Below are positions 8,617 through 20,186 of a stretch of 64,000 nucleotides of DNA, piece after piece (within the stretch, counting starts at the first letter, position 1; every line of letters begins with the position of its first letter). The notes beneath the pieces were generated by a model. That model was not told the DNA's origin. It worked only from the letters and a program-made list of their open reading frames with translations, and did not search any database. The position numbers were made by a program, and so were the translations under genes. The stretch is from positions 30,692-94,691 of the forward strand of contig NZ_JAFBDQ010000014.1 in assembly GCF_016908315.1 (NCBI RefSeq). Reading direction: 5' to 3'. Origin of the DNA: Halanaerobacter jeridensis. GTDB lineage: Bacteria > Bacillota > Halanaerobiia > Halobacteroidales > Halobacteroidaceae.

Positions 8617-11600
8617 TTACTTAGTGAAATATTCTACTCCTGCTTGGAACAATTGCTGTTCTTTTTCTCCAATAATATTTTTACAAACATTACTTCCAAC
8701 TCTTTCAGAATGACCCATTTTTCCTAAGACTCTGCCATCAGGACTAGTTATTCCTTCTATAGCCCGCACAGAACCATTCGGATTAAATTCTATTTCAGAA
8801 GTAGGTTCTCCATCTAAATTAACATATTGAGTAGCAACTTGTCCATTAGCTAATAAATCATTAATAGTTTTCTCATCTGCCACAAAGCGGCCTTCACCAT
8901 GAGAAACTGGAATTGTATGCTCCTCGCCAACTTCAAGATTAGCTAACCATGGCGATTTATTAGAAACTATTTTGGTTTTAGCAGCACAAGAAATATGACG
9001 GCCTATTTGATTATAAGTTAATGTTGGTGCATCTGCTGTTAATTTTCTTATTTCTCCATAAGGTACTAATCCTAATTTAATTAGGGCCTGGAAACCGTTA
9101 CAAATACCAATCATTAATCCATCACGTTCATTTAAAAGATTCATCACTGCCTTTTTGACTTTAGGGTTTCTAAAGACAGTTGCAATAAATTTACCAGCTC
9201 CTTCAGGTTCATCACCAGCACTAAATCCTCCTACTAAAGCTACTATCTGAGAAGATTTAATCGCCTCAGCTAATTCATCAATTGCATCTTCTATTTGTTG
9301 CGGAGTTAAGTTTTTAAAGATTAAGGTCTCTACTTCTGCTCCTGCTTTTTTAAATTGCTGAGCTGTATCATACTCACAATTTGTTCCAGGGAAAACTGGA
9401 ATTAAAACTTTTGGTTTATCTACTTTATTGGCACAAGTATGAATTTCTTCCGCATGATAAGGTTTAAATTCAAATGTTTCTCCCTCATTGTCTACTTTAG
9501 TCTGATAAATCTCTTCTAATGGCTGTTCCCAACTTTTAATTGCATTATTAAGATCGATTTCACTATTATTTACTTTAATCTTTTCTGCCTTAGAAGTTGT
9601 ACCTAATAATTCATAATCCACACCATTAAATATCTCATCCAATTTTTGATTAGCATTTACTTCTAGAACTAAAGCACCATATTGAGGGCCAAATAATTCT
9701 GCTTCTGACATATCACTAGCAAAATCAAAGCCGATCTTATTTCCAAAAGCCATCTTAGATACTGCTTCTGCTATTCCGCCGCGCGTTACTGCTCGAGCAG
9801 ATAAAATCTTGTTATCAGCAATTAAGTTTTTAACCCGCTCATAAGCTGTTGTCAATTTAGCAAAATCAGGCATATTAGCTTCATCTTTTTCGACTGGAAT
9901 ATAAACTACTTGATTATCACTCTCTTTAAATTCTGGGGAAAGCACATGATTAACATCTACTGGGTCAACAGCAAAAGAAACTAAAGTCGGAGGCACATCA
10001 ATTTCATGGAATGTACCTGACATACTGTCTTTACCGCCAATTGCCGGTAATCCAAATTTTTTCTGGGCATGATAAGCCCCTAATAAAGCACTGAAAGGTT
10101 TACCCCACCGTTCTGGATTATCTCTTAAACTTTCAAAATACTCCTGGAAAGTAAAGCGGATATTTTGATAACTTCCTCCACTAGCTACTACTTTAGATAC
10201 AGATTCAATCACTGCATATAATGCACCATGGAAAGGACTCCACTCAGCTAAGTTTGAATCATAACCATGACTCATCAGCGTTCCCGTATTTGTTTCTCCC
10301 CCAAGAGTAGGTATCTTAGCAGCCATACTCTGCGTTGGAGTTAATTGATATTTCCCACCATAAGGCATTAGTACTGAACCAGCACCAACTGTACTATCAA
10401 ATTTCTCAACTAAACCCTTTTGACTACAGATATTTAAATCACTTAAATTTTCTAGCCATTTTTCTTCTAAATTATTCTCACTATTTAATCTATCTTCAGC
10501 AGCTGTTTCAAAATAGCTATCTGCCTTAGGCTCCTGAACTTTTACTGTAGTCTCTTGCGTAGCACCATTGGTATCAAGAAATTCTCGACTTAAATTGATA
10601 ATATCATCGCCATTCCAATTCATAATTAAACGCCCATGATCTTTTACTTCTGCGACTACTGTTGCCTCTAAATTTTCTGTTTGGGCCAATTCTTTAAAAC
10701 GCTCTACATTCTCTTTATCTAACACTACTGCCATCCGCTCTTGTGATTCAGAAATAGCTAACTCTGTACCATCTAATCCTTCATATTTTTTCGGCACTGC
10801 ATTTAAATCAACTTCTAAAGCATCAGCTAATTCACCAATTGCAACTGATACTCCTCCTGCTCCAAAATCATTACTCTTCTTGATCATTTGACTCGCTTCA
10901 GAATCTCTAAATAGCCGCTGAATCTTTCTTTCTGTCGGCGGATTACCTTTCTGTACTTCTGCACCACAAGTCTCTATTGATTCTTCTGTATGTTCCTTAG
11001 AAGAACCAGTTGCACCACCACATCCATCACGACCAGTTTTACCACCAACTAAAATTACAATGTCCCCCGGCTCAGCATCACCGCGGTACACATCTTCACG
11101 CGGAGTAGCAGCTACAACTGCTCCGATTTCCATGTGTTTAGCTAAAAAACGCTGATTATATTCCTCGTTAACATGTCCTGTAGCTACTCCAATTTGATTT
11201 CCATAAGAACTATAACCATCAGAAGCCTCTTGCGCTATCTTCTTCTGCGGCAATTTGCCCGGAATCGTATCTTCTATAGCTTGTCGGGGGTCACCACAAC
11301 CAGAAATTCTCATTGCTTGATAAACATAAGACCGCCCAGCTAATGGGTCCCGAATACAACCACCTAAACAAGTTGCTGCACCACCATAAGGTTCAATTTC
11401 TGTCGGATGATTGTGCGTTTCATTTTTAAACATAACTAACCATTCTTCAGTTGCACCATCAACATCAACTGGCACCACAATACTAGAGGCGTTAACTTCA
11501 TCTGACACTTCCAAATCTTCTAATTGCCCTGCTTGTCTTAACTCTTTCATCCCCATTAAAGCAATATCCATTAAACAAATATCTTTATTGTCAGAAGGAT

Positions 11601-12393
11601 AAACTTTATCTCGTCCTGCTAAATACTCATTATATGCTTTAGCAATCGGCTGCGTATATTTAGTATCTGGAATTGTAACATCTTTAATTTCAGTTAAGAA
11701 GGTAGTATGGCGGCAGTGGTCAGACCAATACGTATCCAAAACCTTAATTTCAGTAATTGTCGGATCTCTTTCTTCTTCTTGATAATACTTTTGCGTATGC
11801 AGCAAATCTGCTTTACTCATTGCTAAACCTAATTCAGTTAGTAAATTTTTAATCCCAGATTCGTCTAATTCAATAAAACCATCTATTGTAGCTACCTCTT
11901 CTGGCACTTCATAATTTAAATCTAAAGTATTCGGCTTCTTTAAACTAGCCTCTCTGGAATCAACGGGATTAATATGATAATCTTTTATTTTCTCTACTTC
12001 AGACTCAGTTAAATCTCCTTCTAGAACAATAATGCTAGCATTTCTCACAGTAGGTTTTTCATCATTATCATTTAAAATCTGCATACACTGTTCTGCTGAA
12101 TCAGCCCGTTGATCGTACTGGCCTGGCAAGTACTCTACTCCAAAAGCTAATTCATCTTCAGCAACTGGAAGTTCTTCTTCGTATAACTCATCAACTGGTG
12201 GTTCCGATAAAATAGTGTGACAAGCCTGCTGATAAGCTTCATCAGATAACCCTTGAATATCATAACGATGTAAAACTCTTAAATCTTCTAACTCTTCAAG
12301 CTGCAAAGTCTCTTTAAAATCCGCTAGTAATTTTTCCGCTTCTACGTCATAACCATCTTTTTTCTCTACATATACGCGCCTAATTTTGGACAT
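8617..12393 (-). CDS. purL: phosphoribosylformylglycinamidine synthase, single-chain
   Basis: Catalyses the fourth step of de novo purine synthesis: FGAR + Gln + ATP to FGAM. The 1258-aa protein is the one-piece form found in clostridia, not the three-subunit PurSQL of Bacillus. It holds the N-terminal PurS-like part, two AIR-synthase-like ATP domains (FKNETHNHPTEIEPYGGAAT near residue 325; GGKTGRDGCGGATGSS near 450) and a C-terminal class I glutaminase (PGTNCEYD; nucleophile Cys in IGICNGFQAL near 1095; SHGEGRF; GHSERVGSN). It is the only purine gene in this block lying outside the main pur operon, about 8.7 kb beyond purH. No riboswitch is seen upstream; the 350-bp gap before it holds a structured repeat. 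Confidence 0.96.
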   Translation of the reverse strand: MSKIRRVYVEKKDGYDVEAEKLLADFKETLQLEELEDLRVLHRYDIQGLSDEAYQQACHTILSEPPVDELYEEELPVAEDELAFGVEYLPGQYDQRADSAEQCMQILNDNDEKPTVRNASIIVLEGDLTESEVEKIKDYHINPVDSREASLKKPNTLDLNYEVPEEVATIDGFIELDESGIKNLLTELGLAMSKADLLHTQKYYQEEERDPTITEIKVLDTYWSDHCRHTTFLTEIKDVTIPDTKYTQPIAKAYNEYLAGRDKVYPSDNKDICLMDIALMGMKELRQAGQLEDLEVSDEVNASSIVVPVDVDGATEEWLVMFKNETHNHPTEIEPYGGAATCLGGCIRDPLAGRSYVYQAMRISGCGDPRQAIEDTIPGKLPQKKIAQEASDGYSSYGNQIGVATGHVNEEYNQRFLAKHMEIGAVVAATPREDVYRGDAEPGDIVILVGGKTGRDGCGGATGSSKEHTEESIETCGAEVQKGNPPTERKIQRLFRDSEASQMIKKSNDFGAGGVSVAIGELADALEVDLNAVPKKYEGLDGTELAISESQERMAVVLDKENVERFKELAQTENLEATVVAEVKDHGRLIMNWNGDDIINLSREFLDTNGATQETTVKVQEPKADSYFETAAEDRLNSENNLEEKWLENLSDLNICSQKGLVEKFDSTVGAGSVLMPYGGKYQLTPTQSMAAKIPTLGGETNTGTLMSHGYDSNLAEWSPFHGALYAVIESVSKVVASGGSYQNIRFTFQEYFESLRDNPERWGKPFSALLGAYHAQKKFGLPAIGGKDSMSGTFHEIDVPPTLVSFAVDPVDVNHVLSPEFKESDNQVVYIPVEKDEANMPDFAKLTTAYERVKNLIADNKILSARAVTRGGIAEAVSKMAFGNKIGFDFASDMSEAELFGPQYGALVLEVNANQKLDEIFNGVDYELLGTTSKAEKIKVNNSEIDLNNAIKSWEQPLEEIYQTKVDNEGETFEFKPYHAEEIHTCANKVDKPKVLIPVFPGTNCEYDTAQQFKKAGAEVETLIFKNLTPQQIEDAIDELAEAIKSSQIVALVGGFSAGDEPEGAGKFIATVFRNPKVKKAVMNLLNERDGLMIGICNGFQALIKLGLVPYGEIRKLTADAPTLTYNQIGRHISCAAKTKIVSNKSPWLANLEVGEEHTIPVSHGEGRFVADEKTINDLLANGQVATQYVNLDGEPTSEIEFNPNGSVRAIEGITSPDGRVLGKMGHSERVGSNVCKNIIGEKEQQLFQAGVEYFTK

Positions 12394-12536
12394 TTTTTGG
12401 CCCCCATTGCTTTAAGATTAAATTTATTAGTTCTTTCTTTTGATTTCTATTATCCCTTGCAAGTTACACTTCTATTATAGTATGCTATAATTAAGTAGTA
12501 AAATTAATAGTTCTTATGTGATTGATTAGTATTGCT

Positions 12537-12634
12537 TATAAAGTGTAGCTTTCGGGATTAAGATAAAATAATTTCTTCGCTTAGAAATTATTTTATCTTA
12601 ATCCAAGGCAGTCTTACTTTAATGATGGGGGTCA
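12537..12634 (+). repeat. minimal copy of the structured element (type 2, copy E)
   Basis: Lies in the 350-bp gap between divergent purL and the LysR gene, in the opposite orientation to copies A-D. It keeps TATAAAGTGTAGCTTTCG at the left, ATTTCTTCG in the middle and GTCTTACTTTAATGATGGGG at the right, but all arms are replaced by one 20-bp perfect stem (12558-12577 with 12586-12605). Comparison with the long copies defines which boxes are constant. The remainder of the gap is AT-rich, with nothing else recognised. Confidence 0.7.
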
Positions 12635-12743
12635 CGACTATACTATTATGAAGTTGTTTATTTTTTGATTGTGCTTTTTGGTTTTGAATTTTAATTTTTA
12701 ATTCTCAATTATTCATTATCAATTGTTAATTGGAGGAAAAAAC

Positions 12744-13625
12744 ATGAACGTAAACTACGAATTATACAAAGTCTTCTACCATGTCGCTAATCACTTAAGC
12801 TTTTCCAAAGCAGCAGAAAAATTATATATTTCTCAATCAGCAGTTAGTCAATCAATCAAAACATTAGAAGAAGAACTAGATACAAAATTATTTATCCGCA
12901 GCACTAAGCAAGTAACTTTAACTAAAGAAGGTAAAACTTTATTTGAGCATATTAAACCAGCTTTTAACTTAATTAAAAACGGAGAACAGAACATTCAAGA
13001 TATTAATTCCTTCAAAAAAGGAGAAATCCATATTGGGGCCAACGATACTATCTGCAAATATTTTCTGCTGCCCTACCTGAAACAGTTTCATGAACTATAT
13101 CCTCAAATTCACATTCAAATTACTAATCGTACTTCTGCTAAATGTGTAGAATTATTAAAAGAAGGCGCTGTTGATTTAATCATTACTAATCTACCTAATC
13201 AACAAATCACTGAACAGATGGAAGTTACTAAAGTATTCTCATTTAAAGATGTCTTTATTGCTGGGCCAAAATATAATGAACTCAATCAAGAGACAATCAA
13301 ATTAGAACACTTAGCTAATTATCCTATCTTAATGTTAGAAGAAAAGACTACGACCAGGACATTCTTTAATCAGTTAATGGATGAATTCGAAGTTGAACTG
13401 AATCCAGAAGTAGAATTAGGCAGTATAGATTTATTAATTGAAATGGCTAAAATAGGGCTGGGAATTTCTTTTGTTCCTGAATACTGTCTTGATAGCGAAG
13501 AAAGAGGTTTGTTTACTGTTAATTTACAAGAAAAATTAACTACAAGAAATCTAGGCTTAGTGACTAATGAAAAAATCCCTTTTTCTACTGCTAGTCAGAA
13601 ATTCATTGAGCTGTTGCTTGATTAA
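12744..13625 (+). CDS. LysR-family transcriptional regulator
   Basis: The 293-aa protein has the N-terminal LysR winged helix (residues 1-65: SFSKAAEKLYISQSAVSQSI) and a substrate-binding domain (from about 88, GEIHIGANDTICKYFLLPYL). It starts at the ATG at 12744, 7 nt after GGAGG; the longer frame from 12723 lacks a binding site. LysR proteins usually control a neighbouring divergent gene, here purL about 350 bp away, or genes elsewhere. The effector cannot be read from sequence; the fold resembles CysL/CynR-type regulators only in general terms. Confidence 0.9.
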   Translation: MNVNYELYKVFYHVANHLSFSKAAEKLYISQSAVSQSIKTLEEELDTKLFIRSTKQVTLTKEGKTLFEHIKPAFNLIKNGEQNIQDINSFKKGEIHIGANDTICKYFLLPYLKQFHELYPQIHIQITNRTSAKCVELLKEGAVDLIITNLPNQQITEQMEVTKVFSFKDVFIAGPKYNELNQETIKLEHLANYPILMLEEKTTTRTFFNQLMDEFEVELNPEVELGSIDLLIEMAKIGLGISFVPEYCLDSEERGLFTVNLQEKLTTRNLGLVTNEKIPFSTASQKFIELLLD

Positions 13626-13647
13626 ATTTAGCTTTGAATAAAAGCAA

Positions 13648-13678
13648 AAGTGCTAGTCAGTTGACTAGCACCCTTCTC
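13648..13678 (-). terminator. terminator between LysR and DUF2892 genes
   Basis: Perfect stem GTGCTAGTCA/TGACTAGCAC. On the minus strand it is followed by TTTTGCTTTT; it could also act on the convergent LysR transcript. Confidence 0.7.
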
Positions 13679-13680
13679 CG

Positions 13681-13875
13681 CTATTTTTGTTCTTTTTTAG
13701 AACAAGTGGAAACTCCTAAGACTGAATAAAGAGGACAATTACCTAACGAAGCAGTAATTAACGGCACAATTCCAATTGCTCCCCACCAACTTTTAGTTAC
13801 AATTCCGACGACTATTAATGTAATCCCTAAAATAATTCGAGCTGTTTTGTCTAATTGACCAACGTTTTTCTCCAT
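13681..13875 (-). CDS. DUF2892 inner-membrane protein
   Basis: 64-aa protein of the DUF2892 family: MEKNVGQLDKTARIILG opening, a hydrophobic segment (residues 14-45, two short helices) and a CPLYSVLGVSTC ending with the two conserved cysteines, then a charged tail. Such proteins often occur with rhodanese or sulfur/redox genes; no such partner is present here. SD AAGGAG before the ATG. A Fur-like palindrome lies about 80 bp upstream (13956-13974), hinting at metal or redox control. Confidence 0.85.
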   Translation of the reverse strand: MEKNVGQLDKTARIILGITLIVVGIVTKSWWGAIGIVPLITASLGNCPLYSVLGVSTCSKKEQK

Positions 13876-13955
13876 TATTAACCACTCCTTGTGTAGTGTT
13901 TTAATTAGCAGTCAATTCAGAAATCTTATCTACTTTCTTAAGATTTTATATTTTT

Positions 13956-13974
13956 GATAATGATTATTGTTATT
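13956..13974 (-). promoter_or_regulatory. Fur-like box upstream of the DUF2892 gene
   Basis: GATAATGATTATTGTTATT resembles the 19-bp Fur consensus over most positions. It sits in the probable promoter region. The gene's role in iron metabolism is not known. Confidence 0.4.
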
Positions 13975-14023
13975 AATATTATATCATAATTTTTACTATA
14001 GTACCAAATTAAATATTTACTAT

Positions 14024-14052
14024 ACAAAAAATAATACCAGCCTCGCGGCTGG
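14024..14052 (-). terminator. terminator after spoVS
   Basis: Minus strand CCAGCCGCGAGGCTGG followed by TATTATTTTTTG. Confidence 0.7.
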
Positions 14053-14070
14053 ATAATTAGAAATGATTTT

Positions 14071-14340
14071 TTAACATTCTTCAGTTACTTCTACAATCAA
14101 TTTAATAGCAGTTCTTTCATCACCATCAATCTCTACATCCATAAAAGCTGGAATACAAGTTAAGTTAATCTCTTCTGTTTCTATTTTGTCTCTAGCAATA
14201 GCTACTGCCTTGACTCCTTGATTTACTGCTCCAGCTCCAATTGCCTGCAATTCAGCGTATTCTTCCTCTTCTAAAGTGTTCACTAATGCTTCAGCTACAC
14301 TTTTTGGATTAGAATCTGTAGCTACTTTTAAAATTTCCAT
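14071..14340 (-). CDS. spoVS: stage V sporulation protein S
   Basis: SpoVS is a small Alba-like protein needed for late stages of sporulation in Bacillus and widespread beyond it. The 89-aa protein has MEILKVATDSNPKSVAEAL at the start, then GAGAVNQGVKAVAIAR (near residue 36), the family core, and a C-terminal strand IKLIVEVTEEC. AAGGAGG precedes the ATG. It is flanked by its own terminator and is probably monocistronic. It is one sign that this organism belongs to a sporulating lineage, although SpoVS alone also occurs in non-sporulating bacteria. Confidence 0.92.
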   Translation of the reverse strand: MEILKVATDSNPKSVAEALVNTLEEEEYAELQAIGAGAVNQGVKAVAIARDKIETEEINLTCIPAFMDVEIDGDERTAIKLIVEVTEEC

Positions 14341-14450
14341 GTCGTTGTGAATACCTCCTTATGTAATATAAAATACCCTTGTACATATTATATTAATTAA
14401 AACTTAAAATATCCCTTCTCTATAGTTAATTTTTTGAAATTATTTTTATA

Positions 14451-14485
14451 AAAAAACCATTTGCTATGATAACAAATGGTTTTTA
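14451..14485 (-). terminator. terminator after the giant repeat lipoprotein
   Basis: AACCATTTG...CAAATGGTT stem flanked by A and T runs on both sides, 10 nt past the stop codon. Confidence 0.75.
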
Positions 14486-14494
14486 TTTTATATT

Positions 14495-17400
14495 TTAATT
14501 TTCAAGACTAATCTCTAAATGGCAATATAACTGAGCTAAAGAAAATTCCTGCACTCTTACATAGTAAGTTCCAGCTGCTAGATTTTGATTGTGTAATTCG
14601 CCATACATACTATCATAATCATCATTAGAAGCAATTAGGTTTTGGGAACTATCATATAACATTACAGCAGTATCACAACTTTGTTCATAAAAACTAGTTA
14701 CAATCTGATAACTTCCTGAATTAGCTATAGTAACTTCAATATATCCTGTATCACCAGATGGTTCATCAATATCCATTGACAAGATAGAAGTAGCATTAAC
14801 TGTTAAATTTACTGTAGCAGTTGCTGTTCCACCATTGCCATCTTCCATATCATAAGTGAAACTATCTGTGCCTGTATATCCTGCATCTGGAGTATATCTC
14901 AAACTATCTCCTTCTTGCGCTACCGTTCCATCTGTTCCACTAGTAAATCCTGTTATACTTATTGTATCTCCATCTATATCACTATCATTAGTTAGTACAT
15001 CTATTAGTACTGTACTATCTTGGTCGACTTCTGCTGTATCATCAGCAGCAACCGGCACATCATTAACCGCATTAATTGTTACATCCACTGTTCCTGTTGC
15101 TATCCCTCCCATACCATCGCCTATATCATAGGTGAAACTATCACTACCATTAAAGTCTGCGTCTGGCGTATATCTTAAACTATCTCCCTCTTGCGCTACC
15201 GTTCCATCTGTTCCACTAGTAAATCCTGTTATACTTATTGTATCTCCATCTATATCTGTATCATTAGCTACTATATCTATTAGGATTGAACCGTCTTCAT
15301 CTACTGTTACACTATCATTAGTTGCAACTGGTAAATCATTAATCGGATTAATTGTTAGATCTACTGTTGCAGTATCGCTTCCACCACTACCATCACTGAT
15401 ATCATAGGTGAAACTATCTGTTCCGTTATAATTAGCATCTGGAGTATAAGTTACTGTGCCATCACCATTATTTACTACTGTTCCATTAGCAGGGGCTGTA
15501 CTTCCTACTATACTTAGGCTATCTCCATCTAGGTCACTATCATTTAATAATAAATCTGTTAAATCTATAGTTTTAGCCGTATCCTCATCAGTAGCAAAAC
15601 TGTCATCTTCTGCTGTTGGAGCTCTATTTACATCATTTACTGTAATAACTGTAGATTCATTACTGGACTCTCCATTTGCTGTTGCTACAAAAGTTACTAA
15701 ATGCTCTCCGGATTGACTATAATCTGGAGTAAAATCAAACTCTCCTGTATCAAGGTCAAAATTAGCACCTACAGGTAAATTATTAACACTTAGAGTAATC
15801 GTATCTCCTTCTATATCACTGGCCGTTACTGTAAAGTTTAATCTTTGACCTTCATCTACACTTTTATCAGTAATTGAATCTATCACAGGAGGATCATCTA
15901 TTGCGTTAATAGTCACATTCACTCTTCCAGTTGCTGTTCCTCCATTACCATCACTTATATTATAAGTGAAACTATCACTTCCATTATAATCTGCATCTGG
16001 TTTATATCTTATACCTTCTCCTAAACCTTCTATACTAACTGAACCATTATTTGCTGAACCATGAGGAAACAAATTATCAAAACCAATTAGATCGCCATCT
16101 ACATCTGTATCATTAGCAAATACATCTATAAAGACTGACCCATCTTCATCTACTGTAGCACTATCATCTACTGCTATTGGATCATCATTGATTGCATTAA
16201 TCGTTATATTAACTGCTCCAGTAGCTGTGCCGCCTCTGCCATCATTGATATCATAATTAAAACTATCTGTACCGTTATAATTCTCATTAGGTGTATAAGT
16301 TACTGTTCCATTACCATTATCTACTGCTGTTCCATTATTTCCATCAGTAACTCCTATTAGATTTATGCTATCTCCATCAGGATCACTATCATTCGCTAAT
16401 ATATCAATTACTACACTATTATCTTCATCTACGTTAACTGTATCATCACTTGCTACTGGAGCCCGATTCACATCTCCTACACTAATTGTTATAGTTTCAC
16501 TATCATTTAAATCACCGTCACTAACATCAATAGTTAAACTATAATTTCCTTCATCATCAAAACTTGGAGTCCAAGTAAAAGTTTGAGTGCTGCTATCAAA
16601 CTTATCAGCCACATCTCCACTTGCATTATAAGTTAAGTTATCTTCATCTATATCACTAGCACTGACTGTAAATTCTAATAGTTCTCCTTCATTAACACTC
16701 TTATTTCCTATCGCGCTTAACACTGGAGCATCATTAACTGCTGTTACTGTAATATCTACTGCTGCTGTCGCTGTTCCTCCATTACTATCACTTATATCAT
16801 AACTAAAACTATCACTTCCATTATAATTGCTATTTGGAGTATAAGTTATTGTCCCATCTCCATTATCTACTGCTGTTCCATTAGTTACTGTAGAAACTGC
16901 ATCAATAAGCAAATTATCACCATCTAGATCACTGTCATTAATAAGTGGATAGATCACAATAACGTCGTCTTCTGCTACTTCAACTGTATCATTAGTTGCT
17001 GTTGGAATATCATTTACAGAATTAATGGTCACCTTTACTTCTCCTGTTGCTGTTAAAGTTCCATCACTGATTGTATAATTAAAAATATCTGCACCATTAT
17101 AATTTTCATCTGGTGTGTAAGTTACTGTCCCATCTCCATTATCTACTACTGTTCCATTATTTCCATCAGTAACTCCTATTAGATTTATACTATCTCCATC
17201 AGGATCACTATCATTCGCTAATATATCAATTACTACACTATTATCTTCATCTACGTTAACTGTATCATCACTTGCTACTGGAGCCCGATTCACATCTCCT
17301 ACACTAATTGTTATAGTTTCACTATCATTTAAATCACCATCACTAACATCAATAGTTAAACTATAATTTCCTTCATCATCAGGACTTGGAGTCCAAGTAA

Positions 17401-20027
17401 AAGTCTTTGTACTGCTATCAAACTTATCAGCCACATCTCCACTTGCATTATAAGTTAAGTTATCTTCATCTATATCACTAGCACTGACTGTAAATTCTAA
17501 TAGCTCCCCTTCATTAACACTCTTATTTCCTATTGCATTTAATACTGGAGCATCATTAACTGCTGTTACTGTAATATCTACTACTGCTGCTGCAGTACTA
17601 CCATTACCATCACTTATATCATAACTAAAATTATCTGTACCATTATAATTTTGATCTGGAATATAAGTTACTGTTCCATCTCCATTATTTGTTGTTGTTC
17701 CATTTGTACCATCACTAACTTGAATAACAGTTAGCTTATCTCCATCAGGGTCACTATCATTACTGATTAAATCTATAGTTAAATTATTATCTTCAGCAGT
17801 TGTGCCCGCATCATTAACTGCAGTAGGACTTCTATTTTCATTAGCTACGTTAATTTCTATACTTTGACTATCATCTAATACTCCATCACTTACTTTAATT
17901 ATTAAACTATACTGACCAGCACTATCATAATCTGGATTCCAACGAAATACTCCTGAATTACTATCAAATTTATCAACTAAATCTCCCTTAGCACTATAAG
18001 ATAAATCATCTCCATCTATATCATTAGCACTAACCATAAATTCTAATAGTTCTCCTTCCTTAAGACTCTTGTTTTCTATTGGAGCTAATACTGGAGCATC
18101 ATTAACTGCTGTTATTGTTAGCTCCACAGTTCCTGTTGCTGTAATTAGGGAATCACTAATTGTATAACTAAAGCTATCTGTTCCAGCAAAGTCTGCATCA
18201 GGTGTATAAGTTGCTGTACCATCTCCATTATCTATTACGGTTCCATTACTTGCATTATTAACTTGGGTTAAACTAATATCATCGCCATCTGGGTCACTAT
18301 CATTAGCTAATAAATCTATTGTTACACTTTTATCTTCCTCAACACTAATTATATCAGTAACCGCTATTGGATAACGATTAACATCACCCACACTAATTGT
18401 AATAGTTTCACTATCGCTTAAATTACCATCACTAACATCAATAGTTAAACTATAGTTACCAGCGTCTTCAGAACTTGGAGTCCAACTAAAAGTTTGGGTG
18501 CTGCTATCAAACTTATCAACTACATCTCCCTTAGCACTATAAGATAAATCATCTCCATCTATATCGCTAGCACTAACGATAAATTCTAATAGTTCACCTT
18601 CATCAACACTCTTATTTCCTATTGCAGTTAACACTGGAGTATCATTAATCGGATTAATAGTCACTTCTACTTCAGCTGTAGCAGTTAATTCTCCATCACT
18701 AACTATATAGTTAAAAGTATCTGTACCATTAAAGTTAATAGTTGGAGTATAAGTTACTGTACCATCCCCATTATCTATTACTGCACCATTACTCCCATTA
18801 GTTACTTGGGTTATAACTAAGCTGTCATCATCGAGGTCACTATCATTTTCTAAAACATTAATAATAACTATCTCATCCTCATTAACTGTAGCCATATCAT
18901 CAATTGCAGTTGGACTATCATTAACGGGATTAATAGTAACTTCAACTTCAGTAGAAGTACTTAATTCTCCATCGCTAATTGTATAATTAAAAGTATCTAT
19001 ACCATTATAATTTTCATCTGGAGTATAAGTTACCGTTCCATCTTCATTATCTACTACTAAACCATTACTCCCATTAGTTACTTCGGTCATAACTAAACTA
19101 TCACCATCAGGATCACTGTCATTAGCTAATAAATCAATTGTTACACTTTTATCTTCATCTACATTCACAGTATCCTCATTAGCCAATGGAGGCTGATTAA
19201 CATCTCCTATACTAATTATAATAGTTTCACTATCACTTAAATTTCCGTCACTAACCTCAATAGTTAAACTATAATTTCCTTCCTCACCAACTACTGGAGT
19301 CCAAGTGAAAATCTGTGTAGCTGCATTAAACTTATCAGCTACATCACCACTTGCACTATAGCTTAAATCATCTCCATCACTATCACTCGCACTCACTATA
19401 AATGAAATTTCTTCTCCCACTTCCCCATTTTTATTTCCTATTGTAACTAATTGAGGGGCTTTATTTGTCTCTTTTACAATTATAGTTATTGTCTCGGTTA
19501 CAGTATCCGTTCCATCTGTAGCACTAACTATTAACTCATATTCTCCAATATCAGTTTTGCTAGGAGTCCAAGCAAATTCTTGAGTTTGTTTATTAAAATA
19601 TTGTGCTAAATCACCACTGGCACTATAAGTTAAACTATCTCCATCAGGGTCAACTGCCTCTACCTTAAAAGAAATTGGATTAGTGATTGTTACAACTTGA
19701 TCAGGTATTGAATTGAAACTAATTTTCCCTTTAAAAATCGCTTTAATAAATTTATCACTAACCATAACTAAAGTTGCTTTATTAGAAGAGCCGGTGATAT
19801 CACTTTCCCATTTAAGAAATTCCCAGCCCTCTTCTGGGATAGCTTCTAGGTTTAATTCTTTATTCTTATTATAATTACCAGCTCCAGGTTTAACTGTTCC
19901 TTCACCCTCTATAGTAACTTCTAATTTATATTTTTTTAAATCCGAATCACTAGAACAAGCTGCTAAAAATACAGTCATTATTAATAAAATAATAAGTATG
20001 AGCCGCTTTATTTTCATATTCATCCCC
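14495..20027 (-). CDS. giant tandem-repeat surface lipoprotein (InlB-B, tandem-95/cadherin-like, PPC)
   Basis: Predicted 1840-aa surface or outer-membrane-anchored adhesin. Domains in order: lipoprotein signal peptide with lipobox FLAAC (Cys near residue 21); an InlB B-repeat-like domain (EGEGTVKPGAGNYNKN... EGWEFLKWES, about 32-100); then about 18 alternating modules of two kinds, cadherin-like/putative Ig domains (NKSVNEGELLEFTVSASDID ... GNYSLTIDVSDG) and tandem-95 modules (VDEDNSVVIDILANDSDPDG ... YTPDENYNG); a C-terminal PPC-like domain (GTYYVRVQEFS). The Asp-rich DSDPDGD motifs suggest calcium binding. Start at the ATG at 20027, 6 nt after GGGGGG; the frame also opens at a GTG at 20044. 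It is divergent from a LuxR regulator. Two internal blocks are nearly identical at DNA level. Confidence 0.88.
16440..17550 (-). repeat. near-identical internal duplication in the giant lipoprotein gene
   Basis: The stretch about 16340-16740 and the stretch about 17150-17560 match base for base over long runs, differing at scattered positions. Each encodes one Ig-like plus one tandem-95 module. This indicates recent duplication or gene conversion and a route for length variation. Confidence 0.75.
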
Positions 20028-20186
20028 CCTTTTTTTATTTTCACAGAATATTATAGCCCTATTATGATTTAATTTTACTATTCTTAGCAACTATTTGTTA
20101 GTACCCAAAAGTAGTATTTTGCAGGTAAATGTATTCTTTTGTCGAAATATAAACATTATACCTATATGTGATTGTGAGGAGATATT

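Noticed and set aside
14856..15716. Three plus-strand ORFs of 86-91 codons inside the giant lipoprotein gene
   Set aside because: They are antisense shadows produced by the periodic Asp/Gly/Ser-rich coding repeats; composition (Ser/Val-rich low complexity) and lack of binding sites argue against real genes.
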